Source: a bacterium A37T11
GTDB taxonomy: Bacteria; Bacteroidota; Bacteroidia; Sphingobacteriales; Sphingobacteriaceae
Length of the DNA stretch: 64,000 bases
Direction: 5' to 3'
Assembly (NCBI GenBank): GCA_900109895.1
Contig: FOBR01000005.1
Location: 222,498-286,497 of the forward strand
Positions 17,355 through 26,017 of this stretch are shown here, piece by piece (the first letter of the stretch is position 1; every line of letters begins with the position of its first letter). The translations under genes and the position numbers were made by a program. Below the pieces are notes generated by a model. That model had not been told where the DNA came from. It worked only from the letters and a program-made list of their open reading frames with translations, and ran no database searches.

Positions 17355-19019
17355 ATGAGAAATTTAGTTAAGATATATAGTCTGCTTTTCCTATTATTAT
17401 TAACGATAGGTTGTAGCAAAGGGTTTTTAGAAAAAGAACCGCTAGGAGTAGCTGGAGAAGAATTGCTGGCAAACAAATCAGGGGTCGATGCAGTGCTTAT
17501 TGGTGCCTATAGCCTGTTGGATGGTGTTGGGGCAGGATATAATTTAGGTACTTCCGTTAGCAACTGGATCTATGGATCAGTAGCTTCTGACGATGCCTAT
17601 AAAGGAAGCGATGTGGGCGACCAGGCACAGATCACTACCATAGAACGATATGTAAGCCAGCCAGACATTAGTGTATTCAACGAAAAATGGGTAACGGTTT
17701 ACGATGGCGTTTCGCGTTCCAATAATGTACTCAAACTTATTGCACAGGCTACCGATATGTCTGCAGATGATATTAAGCAGTCTACAGCAGAAGCCCGATT
17801 CCTTCGTGCATGGTATCATTTTGAGGCAAAGAAAATGTGGAATATGGTGCCATACGTAGATGAAAATGTCACTGATTATGTTCATTTACCTAACGATGCA
17901 GACATTTGGCCTAATATAGAAGAAGACTTAAACTTTGCTATTGACAATCTGAGCCTAAGCAAAAGTGAAGCCGGAAGAGCAAATCAATGGACTGCCAAAG
18001 CATTATTGGCCAAAGTTTACATGTTTGAACACAAAAATGATGAGGCGCGCACGCTTCTGGACAATATTATTGACAGCGGTCCATTTGCCCTGGTTGATCA
18101 CTTCCATGATAATTTTAAGATTTCTACAGAAAATAATGTAGAATCTGTTTTTGAAGTGCAAATGTCAGTCGGCGATGGAGGCAATGGCGAGAATGGCAAC
18201 TGGGGGGACTATTTGAACTTCCCGTATGGCGACGGGCCAGGGGGCTGCTGTGGTTTCTTTCAACCATCCCAAAATTTAGTGAATGCCTTCAAGACAGACG
18301 CTAATGGATTGCCATTACTCGATGATTTTAATGATACAGATGTGAAGAACGATGAAGGAATAGCATCAGCAGCCTCATTTGTGCCTTATGCCGGCACATT
18401 GGACCCTCGCCTGGACTGGACCGTTGGAAGGAGAGGTATACCCTTTCTGAATTACGGAATTCATCCCGGGCGCAATTGGATAAGGGATCAAAGTTTCGGC
18501 GGACCTTATACATTCAAAAAGACACTTGGAGCCGACGGCGATAATACCGGTGCAGAATCACCAAGAGCCAATGCCAATAATTTCAGGGCCATCCGCTTTG
18601 CAGACCTGTTATTGATGCGGGCAGAAATAGCAGTGGAAGATCAGGAATTGGATAAAGCCCTTGAATTGGTCAATCAAGTGCGTATAAGGGCGGCAAATGA
18701 AGTGGTTACAAAGGACGATGGCACCCCGGCGGCCAATTATTTGGTAAAACCCTATCCGTCGTTTGCCAATCAGGAATATGCCCGCAAAGCCGTTCGGTTT
18801 GAAAGGCGTTTGGAACTTGCCCTGGAAGGTCACCGCTTTTTTGACCTAGTCAGATATGGGACCGCAGCAGAAACACTGAATGCCTTTATCGAAAAGGAAA
18901 AAATTAAGCGAACCTATTATGTAGGTGCTATTTTTACGGCCAATAAAAATGAATATTTTCCCATCCCTCAGGCACAGATTGATATTATGGGGGCTGATGT
19001 TTTAAAACAGAATCAATAA
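17355..19019 (+). CDS. SusD/RagB starch-binding-like lipoprotein
   Basis: The 554-residue lipoprotein has a signal ending LLLTIGCSKGFLEKEPLG. The SusD-like N-terminal domain (about 21-220) contains the TPR-type helices (ARFLRAWYHFEAKKMWNMVPY), and the RagB/SusD C-terminal domain (about 330-550) ends with the usual LELALEGHRFFDLVRYG and YFPIPQAQID segments. It sits on the cell surface above the SusC barrel and binds the glycan. The gene lies 18 bp after SusC and 13 bp before the hexosaminidase gene, so all three are one transcript. Substrate: GlcNAc-containing glycan, inferred from the GH20 neighbour. Confidence 0.95.
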   Translation: MRNLVKIYSLLFLLLLTIGCSKGFLEKEPLGVAGEELLANKSGVDAVLIGAYSLLDGVGAGYNLGTSVSNWIYGSVASDDAYKGSDVGDQAQITTIERYVSQPDISVFNEKWVTVYDGVSRSNNVLKLIAQATDMSADDIKQSTAEARFLRAWYHFEAKKMWNMVPYVDENVTDYVHLPNDADIWPNIEEDLNFAIDNLSLSKSEAGRANQWTAKALLAKVYMFEHKNDEARTLLDNIIDSGPFALVDHFHDNFKISTENNVESVFEVQMSVGDGGNGENGNWGDYLNFPYGDGPGGCCGFFQPSQNLVNAFKTDANGLPLLDDFNDTDVKNDEGIASAASFVPYAGTLDPRLDWTVGRRGIPFLNYGIHPGRNWIRDQSFGGPYTFKKTLGADGDNTGAESPRANANNFRAIRFADLLLMRAEIAVEDQELDKALELVNQVRIRAANEVVTKDDGTPAANYLVKPYPSFANQEYARKAVRFERRLELALEGHRFFDLVRYGTAAETLNAFIEKEKIKRTYYVGAIFTANKNEYFPIPQAQIDIMGADVLKQNQ

Positions 19020-19032
19020 TATACAAAAAGAT

Positions 19033-20904
19033 ATGAAGCATTTTAAATATTTAGTTAGCCTATCGGGTCTGGTATTAATCTTGTTTCAGGTACAGGTGCG
19101 GGCCGATATCAGGTATCCGCTTATTCCCGCACCTGTATCCTTAAAAGAATTGCCTGGAGATTTTTTGATGGATCAATCTGTACGGTTGGATATACAAACC
19201 AACGATGAGCGGGTACTGGGTAGTTTGCATTGGTTTTCGGAAAAAATCAAATCTCTAACAGGATTAGACCTCCAGCAGAAAAAAGGGAATAAAAGAATTT
19301 CCATCGTGTTACTTAAACATAATGAGCCTTCCCTAGCTAAAGAAGGATACCATTTAAAGATAAGTCCGCAAAATGTACTGTTGGAAGCGAATGGGGCAGA
19401 GGGAATCTTTTACGGTTTACAAAGCATTTTGCAATTATTGCCTCCGGCCAATAAATGGGCAATTCCAGCCGCAGAAATCACCGACTATCCACGCTTCGGA
19501 TGGCGTGGGCTGATGCTAGATGTAAGCCGGCACTTTTTCACAAAAGACGAAGTAAAAAGATTTATTGATGAAATGGTGCGGTATAAGTTTAATGTCTTCC
19601 ATTGGCATTTGACGGATGATCAAGGATGGCGCATCGAGATAAAACAACTTCCAGAATTAACAAGGCATGGAGGTTTTAGGGTGCACCGAGAAGGTGCCTG
19701 GGGTTCTTTTTTACCAGCTTTGGAATATGAAAAGGCAACTGATGGAGGCTATTACACGCAAGATGATATAAAGGAGATAGTACAATATGCAGCTGAAAGA
19801 TTTGTGACCATTTTGCCCGAAATCGATGTTCCTGGCCACAGCCTCGCATTTATTTCGTCTTATCCAGGGTTGAATGCAACCAAGAAACAGTTTAGTGTCA
19901 ATGCGGGGTGGCGAAATACACCCCGCGATGACAATGCCCTGGATCCTTCAAACGAAGAAGTTTATGTAAAGTTGGATATGATATTTACAGAGGTGGCTAA
20001 ATTATTTCCTAATCCTTATATACATATCGGAGGGGATGAGGCTTATAAGGTATACTGGGAACAAAGTTCCAATTGTAAGGAATTTATGTCAAAAAACGGC
20101 CTTAAGAATGCGGATGAATTGCAAAGTTACTTCATTAAACGTTTGGTGAAAATACTGGAATCTAAAGGTAAAAAGCTGATCGGTTGGGATGAGATATTGC
20201 AAGGAGGATTGGCGCCAGAAGCTACGGTAATGAGTTGGCGTGGCATGCAAGGAGGCATCGATGCTGCAAAAATGAACCATGAAGTGATTATGACCCCTTG
20301 GGATTATGTCTACCTAGACCTTTACCAAGGAGACCCATCTGCCGAGCCAAGTACCTATGGTATGTGTCGGCTTACGGATAGTTATCGTTTTGAACCAGTA
20401 CCCGAAGGCATCGATGAAAAATTAATTTTGGGAGGTCAAGGCAATTTGTGGACAGAAAGTGTTCCCACATTCAGGCATCTGGAATATATGCTCTGGCCCC
20501 GATCTATGGCATTAGCAGAAGTCTATTGGAGTCCTAAACAGTCCCGCAATTGGCCTGGATTTTTCGAGCGGTTGGAATCCGAATTTACCAAATTGGATAT
20601 AGCCGATATTAATTACGCAAGGAGTTGTTATGATGTGGTAGTTATACCAGTACAAGAATCAGGGCAGTCAGTATCGTTAACCATGACTACAGAAGCACCT
20701 AACCTGGACATATATTACACATTTGACGAAACTAATCCCGATCTACATGCATCCAAGTACAATGGAGAAACCTTGTATTTCCCGCCTGGTTCCAGCAATT
20801 TAAAAGTGGTTAGTTACCGTGGTAATAAGCCAATTGGAAAGCAACTAAAGCTATCTAAAGAAGAATTGACCAAGCGAAGTTTGCAGCAGCATCATGTTTA
20901 TTAA
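19033..20904 (+). CDS. GH20 beta-N-acetylhexosaminidase
   Basis: This 623-residue exported glycoside hydrolase removes terminal GlcNAc (or GalNAc) residues from glycans such as chitooligosaccharides or N-glycans. A signal peptide (about residues 1-24) is followed by the GH20b domain (about 28-150) and the catalytic GH20 barrel (about 152-500) containing YPRFGWRGLMLDVSRHF, FHWHLTDDQGWR, LPEIDVPGHS and the catalytic Asp-Glu pair at residues 335-336 (HIGGDEAYK). GH20 enzymes use the substrate's acetamido group as nucleophile, with the Asp orienting it and the Glu as acid/base. A C-terminal chitobiase-type domain (about 545-600, with VSLTMTTEAPNLDIYYTFDE) is also seen. It is the only enzyme of this utilisation locus. 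Confidence 0.93.
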   Translation: MKHFKYLVSLSGLVLILFQVQVRADIRYPLIPAPVSLKELPGDFLMDQSVRLDIQTNDERVLGSLHWFSEKIKSLTGLDLQQKKGNKRISIVLLKHNEPSLAKEGYHLKISPQNVLLEANGAEGIFYGLQSILQLLPPANKWAIPAAEITDYPRFGWRGLMLDVSRHFFTKDEVKRFIDEMVRYKFNVFHWHLTDDQGWRIEIKQLPELTRHGGFRVHREGAWGSFLPALEYEKATDGGYYTQDDIKEIVQYAAERFVTILPEIDVPGHSLAFISSYPGLNATKKQFSVNAGWRNTPRDDNALDPSNEEVYVKLDMIFTEVAKLFPNPYIHIGGDEAYKVYWEQSSNCKEFMSKNGLKNADELQSYFIKRLVKILESKGKKLIGWDEILQGGLAPEATVMSWRGMQGGIDAAKMNHEVIMTPWDYVYLDLYQGDPSAEPSTYGMCRLTDSYRFEPVPEGIDEKLILGGQGNLWTESVPTFRHLEYMLWPRSMALAEVYWSPKQSRNWPGFFERLESEFTKLDIADINYARSCYDVVVIPVQESGQSVSLTMTTEAPNLDIYYTFDETNPDLHASKYNGETLYFPPGSSNLKVVSYRGNKPIGKQLKLSKEELTKRSLQQHHVY

Positions 20905-21138
20905 GTCGGAGTTGATACAACTAAATCATTTACCTCATTCGTTACCGGATTCTTGCCACGATCCATGCATAATGGAAAGGAGGGTAGAGAAGTAAACTAT
21001 GTGTTTAGCGGCATGCACAATTTTTTAATACTATATGTGGTTGGTCACACAACAAACCCCCAATAATGCTTACGGAAAGCTGTTGGCTTCATTTCCAAAT
21101 CCCTCAAGTTATTTTCTGTATCTTGCCATATAGTGGGT

Positions 21139-22284
21139 TTACCCCATTTTACTTTCGAGATATTTTCTCAACAGTATCATCGAAAAGGCTAAAATACCAA
21201 AAGTCAGTGTTAACCACGGCGTGTATTGCACACCATAGGTAACGATTATCCATCCCCCTACGGTCGTTCCTAACGTCACTCCCAAGTTACCAAATGAAGT
21301 CGCTAAGCTGTTAGCAAACTCCATAGCTTCGGGTGCGGAAGAAATCATATAGGTCGAGGCATTCAGAAAACTTGGAGAATACAGAAAACCCCATAAGGCA
21401 ATTACGATAATCGTTGCAATGGTATTGCCTCCCGAAAAGTGCAAGAGTATAGGCACTATTATCGTCCCCGAAAGAAAAAAAGCTGCTGTATAGACTATGT
21501 TTTTATTCAGCATTTTACCTGCTGTCCAGTTGGCAAGTACACCAATAATGCCAAAAACAAATAACATATAACTAACCATTGTGCTGTTCATATCTTTCGC
21601 TTTATTTAGATACTCGGCAAAGTAACTATAGGTTGAAAACCAAGCTGCAATCATAAAGAAATTCATTGCCGTACTTACAATGAATGTAGGCTTAGATAAT
21701 ATTTTCAACTGGCTTTCATAAGATTTTTTCGCTTTTACAGGCATTGGTGGTAATACAAAGTAGATAGCCAGCAATGCCACAACGCTGATGATTGCCTGTA
21801 CCATAAACGAACATTCCCAGGAAAAAAGGCTGGCTATATATGTGGCGAAAGGAACAGTTGTAACCATTGCAATCGCAACGCCACTAAATACAATGCTCAT
21901 CAATTCGTTCTCGTTCTGTTTATTGCCTTGCGAGACAGCTACGGATAAAGCCGTTGCAATGTAAACAGGCTGTAAAAACGCTGGTAATATCCTAACGAAC
22001 ATTAACAACCAAAAGGGTGGCGAAAATGAAGATACAACTCCCGTAACTAGAAAAATAAAGATAGCCATCAACATCACTTTCTTGCGGTCGAAGGCCGATG
22101 CCAGTAAAGTCATAAACGGTCCCGTAAGAGCGATGACCAATGCAAAAGCACCCAATAAATACCCTGCTTTGTCAATGCTGATATGATAATGCTCAGCTAC
22201 CTGCGGCAAAATACCGATGATACCAAACTCTGTTGTAATGACCGCCAAAAAACCCAATGCTCCTATGTATGCGTATTTTTTCAT
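21139..22284 (-). CDS. MFS transporter, DHA1/AraJ-like
   Basis: The 381-residue protein has about 12 predicted transmembrane helices and an MFS loop 2-3 signature (SAFDRKKVMLM, residues about 63-73). The N-terminus ALGFLAVITTEFGIIGILPQVAEHY is typical of DHA1 drug:H+ antiporters such as the AraJ/YdhP group, which export small hydrophobic compounds or sugars. The divergent HxlR regulator probably controls it. The start codon overlaps the stop of a 27-codon ORF by four bases (ATGA), so translation may be coupled to it. Confidence 0.88.
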   Translation of the reverse strand: MKKYAYIGALGFLAVITTEFGIIGILPQVAEHYHISIDKAGYLLGAFALVIALTGPFMTLLASAFDRKKVMLMAIFIFLVTGVVSSFSPPFWLLMFVRILPAFLQPVYIATALSVAVSQGNKQNENELMSIVFSGVAIAMVTTVPFATYIASLFSWECSFMVQAIISVVALLAIYFVLPPMPVKAKKSYESQLKILSKPTFIVSTAMNFFMIAAWFSTYSYFAEYLNKAKDMNSTMVSYMLFVFGIIGVLANWTAGKMLNKNIVYTAAFFLSGTIIVPILLHFSGGNTIATIIVIALWGFLYSPSFLNASTYMISSAPEAMEFANSLATSFGNLGVTLGTTVGGWIIVTYGVQYTPWLTLTFGILAFSMILLRKYLESKMG

Positions 22285-22364
22285 TTCTTAAAATTCCGTT
22301 TTAAAAATTTTCTGTATGATTGGAAACTGTCAATATATTCCAGCAACGATGCATCGTTTGCCAT
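22281..22364 (-). CDS. 27-codon ORF coupled to the MFS gene
   Basis: An ATG at 22364 opens 27 codons with the sequence ending SFQSYRKFLKRNFKK; its TGA overlaps the ATG of the transporter by four bases. A preceding ORF abuts it. The peptide is basic at the C-terminus and has no recognised family. It may be a leader peptide or the debris of a deleted gene. Confidence 0.3.
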   Translation of the reverse strand: MANDASLLEYIDSFQSYRKFLKRNFKK

Positions 22365-22451
22365 TCACAAGTCCTCCAGTTCCGTAATTGATTTTAAGAT
22401 TTGAGGAAGAACGTCCATTCCCTGTCCAAACCCCTTTGTTTCTTTCTGCAT
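22365..22451 (-). CDS. 28-codon ORF upstream of the MFS leader ORF
   Basis: An ATG at 22451 opens 28 codons (MQKETKGFGQGMDVLPQILK at the start) ending in TGA directly followed by the ATG of the next ORF in the same frame. The adjacency suggests that the two were one gene interrupted by a TGA, or form a tandem leader. No family is recognised. Confidence 0.3.
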   Translation of the reverse strand: MQKETKGFGQGMDVLPQILKSITELEDL

Positions 22452-22581
22452 TCAATACTTCACCCAAATATTTTTTTAGTCTTTGAGGATGAAAGTGAAA
22501 ATCTGTCTGTACATCTTTAAATTATTTGAATTGGACACACAAAATTATCAAGTAATCACTAAATTTGCATAGTATACACCT

Positions 22582-22602
22582 ATTTGTATGGTACGAACAA
22601 AT
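22582..22602. promoter_or_regulatory. Inverted repeat upstream of hxlR-type gene
   Basis: ATTTGT (22582-22587) and ACAAAT (22597-22602) form an inverted repeat with a 9-nt spacer containing GTAC. It lies 10 bp upstream of the regulator's first ATG. HxlR proteins bind such short symmetric sites as dimers, so autoregulation and control of the divergent transporter are plausible. Confidence 0.45.
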
Positions 22603-22611
22603 TTGTAAGTA

Positions 22612-22986
22612 ATGGGAAAAAGAAAAGAAAATTCAACCAATATGCAAAACGAAAAGGTCATAATTGGTGGTTGTGACCTAACCTATGCGGTCTGTATGAT
22701 TGGGGGTAGATGGAAACTGTTAATATTATGCAAACTTGAAAATGGAAAGCTACGCTTTAGTGAACTCCGCAACCGGATTAACGGCATCACGGAACGAATG
22801 CTTACGCTACAATTAAGAGAGCTTGAAAAGGAAGGATTGCTGAAGCGTACCGTTTATCCGGAAGTACCGCCACGGGTGGACTATGAGCTGACTGAAATAG
22901 CTAAAGAATTAGTACCCATTTGGTCACAATTGAGTGACTGGGGCGGGAAACATAGAAAATTGATGAACACTCCGTACGTTGGGTAG
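22612..22986 (+). CDS. HxlR-family winged-helix regulator
   Basis: The product of 124 residues (114 if the ATG at 22642 is used) is an HxlR-type one-component regulator. The conserved cysteine near the start (GGCDLTYAVCMIGGRWKLLI) and the winged helix with LRFSELRNRINGITERML, LQLRELEKEGLLKR and PPRVDYELTEIAKEL are the family's hallmark. Relatives sense electrophiles or aldehydes through the cysteine and control detoxification genes. It is divergent from an MFS exporter, which suggests control of export of a toxic compound. The longer start is kept because its ATG lies close behind the inverted repeat, but the shorter start aligns better with the family. Confidence 0.88.
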   Translation: MGKRKENSTNMQNEKVIIGGCDLTYAVCMIGGRWKLLILCKLENGKLRFSELRNRINGITERMLTLQLRELEKEGLLKRTVYPEVPPRVDYELTEIAKELVPIWSQLSDWGGKHRKLMNTPYVG

Positions 22987-23051
22987 AAGTACCTTTCTAA
23001 TAATTTAGTTGATTAATTGCAAATTTGTTTCCTATCTTTAGTCCGAAAATA

Positions 23052-23893
23052 TCAGATGTAACGATGTGTTGGACTTTCAGGCAATGTCAATTCTATCCAA
23101 CCAAATTTTAATAGCGGATCTATGTATTTTTTGCGCGCATCGGTATGATTTTTCAACCCTAATTCGCGCAGAATATCACCTCTTTTTATGGGGATGGTTA
23201 GCATATCTAAGATTTGGAGGACTTTATTGTGTATCTCTTGATTGATTATTTTTTTAGCTTGGTCGTTAGCTTGGTTAATATAATTGATAATATCATTTAT
23301 ATTTTTGAATATAAGTTTATTAAAACGAATATTAGCTTGGTCACCAGCTCCGTTACTCACTGCACCGAGATGGATAGGAAGTGTCACTAGCACATACGTA
23401 CGGTCATCCGTTTGAAATACTGGGTTGGGAGAACCGTTATTAGCCATAGCATCATAAATGGTCGGGAATCCTGTTCCCCGTCCTTCCGTTAGGTGAAGTT
23501 CCTTTAAAAAGTCTCCAATCCGTCGGTTACGATACTCTCTGGCCAGGATGTGTCGTTCGGTAGATAGAATCTGTGCATTGACCGGCGGGACGGGGCCCGG
23601 ATAACTCAAAACCGTTATCTTATCCTCCCAAGTCCAAGTCATCTATGGAAGCCTGGTTGTTTCTCCGGTCATCAAACGGAATGCGGGCTGCCAATCCCTG
23701 TAACTGCCTAAGATTTTCTCCTTGGGCAATCAGGCTTTTCGGACCGATGCGGATGAAGGGCTGGCGCTGGCCATCTTTGCCCAAGCCAGTCGGTGCCATA
23801 TAGGGTCGGTTATCCCCTGCGGGGCACTAAATAACTAAAATATGCCTGCCCTGCATAACATAAGGTTGTACGATGGGGAAATAGTTAGGCGAT
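23052..23893 (-). pseudogene. AlbA_2/HATPase_c_4 ATP-binding protein remnant
   Basis: Two fragments of one AlbA_2-type (Schlafen-like) ATP-binding protein are readable. The N-terminal piece (about 23622-23893) contains QPYVMQGRHILVI, a TAG stop where relatives have a sense codon, then CPAGDNRPYMAPTGLGKDG and FIRIG. The C-terminal piece (23052-23642, 196 codons) begins in the ATPase domain (SYPGPVPPVN, HILAREYRNRRIGDFL, EGRGTGFPTIYDAM) and ends in a winged-helix-like tail. The roughly 150-residue middle is missing and the two pieces are in different frames. Intact relatives are regulators or predicted nucleases of the AlbA_2 family. This gene is dead by both deletion and nonsense mutation. Confidence 0.75.
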
Positions 23894-24019
23894 ATCTATA
23901 GTGTATAACGTATAAGTAACCCAATAGTCCTTCTCTACATAAATAGCAGCAATTTTCAATTGGTCGGCGGTAAATTGAACAGCCTGCCTAAACAGCGTTT
24001 TATTTTCATGCAGTTTCAT
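23885..24019 (-). pseudogene. Truncated AbiEii-type nucleotidyltransferase toxin
   Basis: An ATG overlapping the antitoxin's TGA by four bases starts MKLHENKTLFRQAVQFTADQ, then IAAIYVEKDYWVTYTLY: the N-terminus of the AbiEii/AbiGii nucleotidyltransferase toxin that is normally co-translated with this antitoxin. It stops after 44 codons, before the catalytic GGTALSK-type motif, where the frame runs into the ATPase remnant. The toxin is therefore inactive. Confidence 0.75.
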
Positions 24020-24741
24020 ACAATATGCCATTTTTCGGTGGTTGATATAGCTTTCGCAGCACCTGGCAGTTTATATTTAGTGATGGGGTTCAATGATTTT
24101 AGGAGTGGCCCGGTTAAATTATTCCGTTGCAATTGTTCCAATAAACCACCTAACAATGCCCTCGTAGCAGGCGGATATTTTAAAGCCAAACGGATCAACG
24201 AACTTGTGTCTTTTTCCGAGAGCGTTTTGAGTATGGCTAAAAATCGCCTGCAAGACGATTCGATAGAGGTGTCAGGTATTTTCTTGATATAGCGCATGGC
24301 GTCCAGAATTTGTAATAACGGGATATGCTCTTTGGTGATGGTATTTTTTTGTTTTAAAAACGAAATCGTATAGCGCTCTCTTTTAAGATTCGGCCGAACC
24401 TCATTTTTTCCGATTTGGATCGTATTGCTCACCTGCGTGGTTAAACCAAGCTGATTGTACATACTGTATCCTGTCAGGTAGCCTGTTATTTTTCCATTAT
24501 CTTCCAATAAGTCTTTTACTACCTGCGCCTGGCTAGGTTGCAGGTTGCCAAAAGGAGTGCTCTCGGGTTTGTAGTATTTACCTTTAGCCAGTTTGGCTAT
24601 TTTGCGCGATTCCACCATCCTATTAAGTGCTTTTATAACGGCTTCTTTCTTATTCACCTCAGTTTTGAAATCAGCATAGGTGAATACATATCCTTTTGGA
24701 AACCTATCTATAGTATATGATATATTATCAGTTATTTTCAT
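24016..24741 (-). CDS. DUF6088 (AbiEi-like) antitoxin
   Basis: The 241-residue protein matches the DUF6088 family: an N-terminal winged helix (FPKGYVFTYADFKTEVNKKEAVIKALNRM, shown here as two parts: residues 14-22 and 23-42), the segment KLAKGKYYKPESTPFG, then GYLTGYSMYNQLGLTTQVSN (about 87-106). These proteins act as the transcriptional-repressor/antitoxin half of AbiEii-type type IV toxin-antitoxin pairs, giving phage resistance by abortive infection. The cognate toxin gene immediately downstream is truncated, so this is an orphan antitoxin. Upstream is a -7 box and a 10-bp inverted repeat, fitting autorepression by AbiEi proteins. Confidence 0.88.
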   Translation of the reverse strand: MKITDNISYTIDRFPKGYVFTYADFKTEVNKKEAVIKALNRMVESRKIAKLAKGKYYKPESTPFGNLQPSQAQVVKDLLEDNGKITGYLTGYSMYNQLGLTTQVSNTIQIGKNEVRPNLKRERYTISFLKQKNTITKEHIPLLQILDAMRYIKKIPDTSIESSCRRFLAILKTLSEKDTSSLIRLALKYPPATRALLGGLLEQLQRNNLTGPLLKSLNPITKYKLPGAAKAISTTEKWHIV

Positions 24742-24757
24742 TTATTTTATTAGAAAG

Positions 24758-24802
24758 CAAAGGTAGTATATTTGTCCAGTTTATTATAAAAAAAACTGGA
24801 CA
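24758..24802 (-). promoter_or_regulatory. Promoter and inverted-repeat operator of the antitoxin gene
   Basis: On the minus strand TACCTTTG (24765-24758) is a -7 box 17 bp before the antitoxin ATG. Just upstream, TGTCCAGTTT (24773-24782) and AAACTGGACA (24793-24802) form a perfect 10-bp inverted repeat with a 10-nt spacer, covering the -33 region. AbiEi antitoxins are known to bind inverted repeats in their own promoters. Confidence 0.65.
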
Positions 24803-25112
24803 TTTTAAAATTCTTAATTCTTATGCCCAAAGCGAGCGCAGTCAAAGAGGGTCTCCTGACGAAACACCCTTTTTACCTGACGAAATGCAAAAACCCGCCC
24901 CATGGCCTCTATTCGTAGTGCCTATTCCGTTCACCTCGCAAAACAGGCCGTTCGTCCCGGATAAATGCCTGTTCGCATAGGGTAGCATTTTTTACTTGCA
25001 ATTATCAATTGGAGTTTCTATATTTATCACGTAATAAGCTGAAACATAAATGATGACCTATTGACATAAACTGATAGCCACTAGTAGCCACCTATAAACA
25101 ACACATAAACCG

Positions 25113-25223
25113 ATGATCCAAGTATTCATCCTGCTGTTTGCAGGGCTTAGCCTGTTGCTGCCTGTTGCCCCGGTAAAGAGCCTGGCGGTGGAAGTGCAGA
25201 CGCTGCAGCAAAAGGAAACTTAA
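25113..25223 (+). other. 36-codon ORF carrying repeat copy 1
   Basis: An ATG at 25113 opens a short ORF (starting MIQVFILLFAGLSLLLPVAP) that looks like a signal-peptide fragment. It contains the ~60-bp sequence repeated at 29475. The surrounding 24803-25460 gap has no other gene that I can support; it includes two CCTGACGAAA repeats around 24855 and 24876 of no known meaning. Confidence 0.3.
25131..25191 (+). repeat. ~60-bp imperfect direct repeat, copy 1
   Basis: The stretch beginning CTGCTGTTTGCAGGGCTTAG and ending GTAAAGAGCCTGGCGG matches 29475-29535 with about eight mismatches in 61 bases (roughly 87 per cent identity by eye). The two copies, in the same orientation, bracket the TAC operon and the MazG/helicase pair. 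Confidence 0.75.
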
Positions 25224-25463
25224 TCCCCCACTTTACGTTAACATTAACCGGAGCAAGCCCGGGGGTAGTCCCTTTAGAATCAAAATAAGTCCATTTTGGA
25301 CTATTATAACTAAAATCTACCTTATCCCTGCACAATATTTTCCCTCCAGATTCCTTGCTTCGTTTAGCTAAAAATTTTATATTTGTTGCGGGCCAAAAGG
25401 GTGATTTACTACATTGATCTAATCAACGTATACCGTCCAACTTAAATTTTACAAAACAAAAAC

Positions 25464-25505
25464 TCAACTTATAGGTTGATTATATAAACATAAGTCATAT
25501 CTTTG
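25464..25505 (+). promoter_or_regulatory. Promoter with inverted repeat of the TAC operon
   Basis: TATCTTTG (25498-25505) matches the -7 consensus and a TTG at 25476-25478 lies 19 bp upstream as a -33 element. The inverted repeat TCAAC (25464-25468)/GTTGA (25475-25479) covers the -33 region and may be the antitoxin's operator. Confidence 0.55.
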
Positions 25506-25582
25506 CATCAAAATTATTCGCTGTCCATTTTGCGGGAGAAAGCACAAATGAGTGGCATAAGCTCGTCGACGAATGGGCGGAT

Positions 25583-26014
25583 GTGGAGTGGCTGGAGGCA
25601 TTTTTTGATGAAAACGGGGCAGATCTGGACTATTTTGGCTTACCATCTGTTGAAGATGCGGTTAGTCAAACCATGGATGATGCGGAAGAACTGTTTGAAG
25701 TAATTCAGGAGCTGGCCGATGAAGCAGGAGGGTTGGATAAAGCGTTTATTAATCTGGATGATCATGAATACCGGGTTGTACAGCTTTCAAAGAAAAAGGC
25801 CAAAGGCCTGCGGAGAAAAAGTTGGCTTCGGATATATGCCATTAAAGTTGACACGGACGTGTTCCTTATCACAGGTGGTGCTATCAAGCTCACTCACCAA
25901 ATGCAGGACAGGGAGCATACAAAAAAAGAATTGATCAAATTGGAACAATGCAGGAATTACCTGCGGGAAAATGATATCAGTGACGAAGATTCCTTTAGGG
26001 AATTAGCTATATAG
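25583..26014 (+). CDS. RelE/HigB-like toxin of a TAC module
   Basis: The first gene of a three-gene operon encodes a small basic-tailed protein. The C-terminal half (RKSWLRIYAIKVDTDVFLIT, then GGAIKLTHQMQDREHTKKEL) has the closing strands and P/R-rich end of RelE/HigB (Gp49-like) toxins, which cut mRNA on the ribosome. The GTG at 25583 is the first start codon in frame, but the coding pattern and similarity to relatives as I recall them continue about 24 codons upstream (KLFAVHFAGESTNEWHKL) to the transcription start, where no ATG, GTG or TTG is found. Either an unusual start (leaderless or ATT-like) or a lost start codon is possible. It ends 3 bp before the antitoxin gene. Toxin identity is inference from context and weak similarity. 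Confidence 0.65.
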   Translation: MEWLEAFFDENGADLDYFGLPSVEDAVSQTMDDAEELFEVIQELADEAGGLDKAFINLDDHEYRVVQLSKKKAKGLRRKSWLRIYAIKVDTDVFLITGGAIKLTHQMQDREHTKKELIKLEQCRNYLRENDISDEDSFRELAI

Positions 26015-26017
26015 ACC

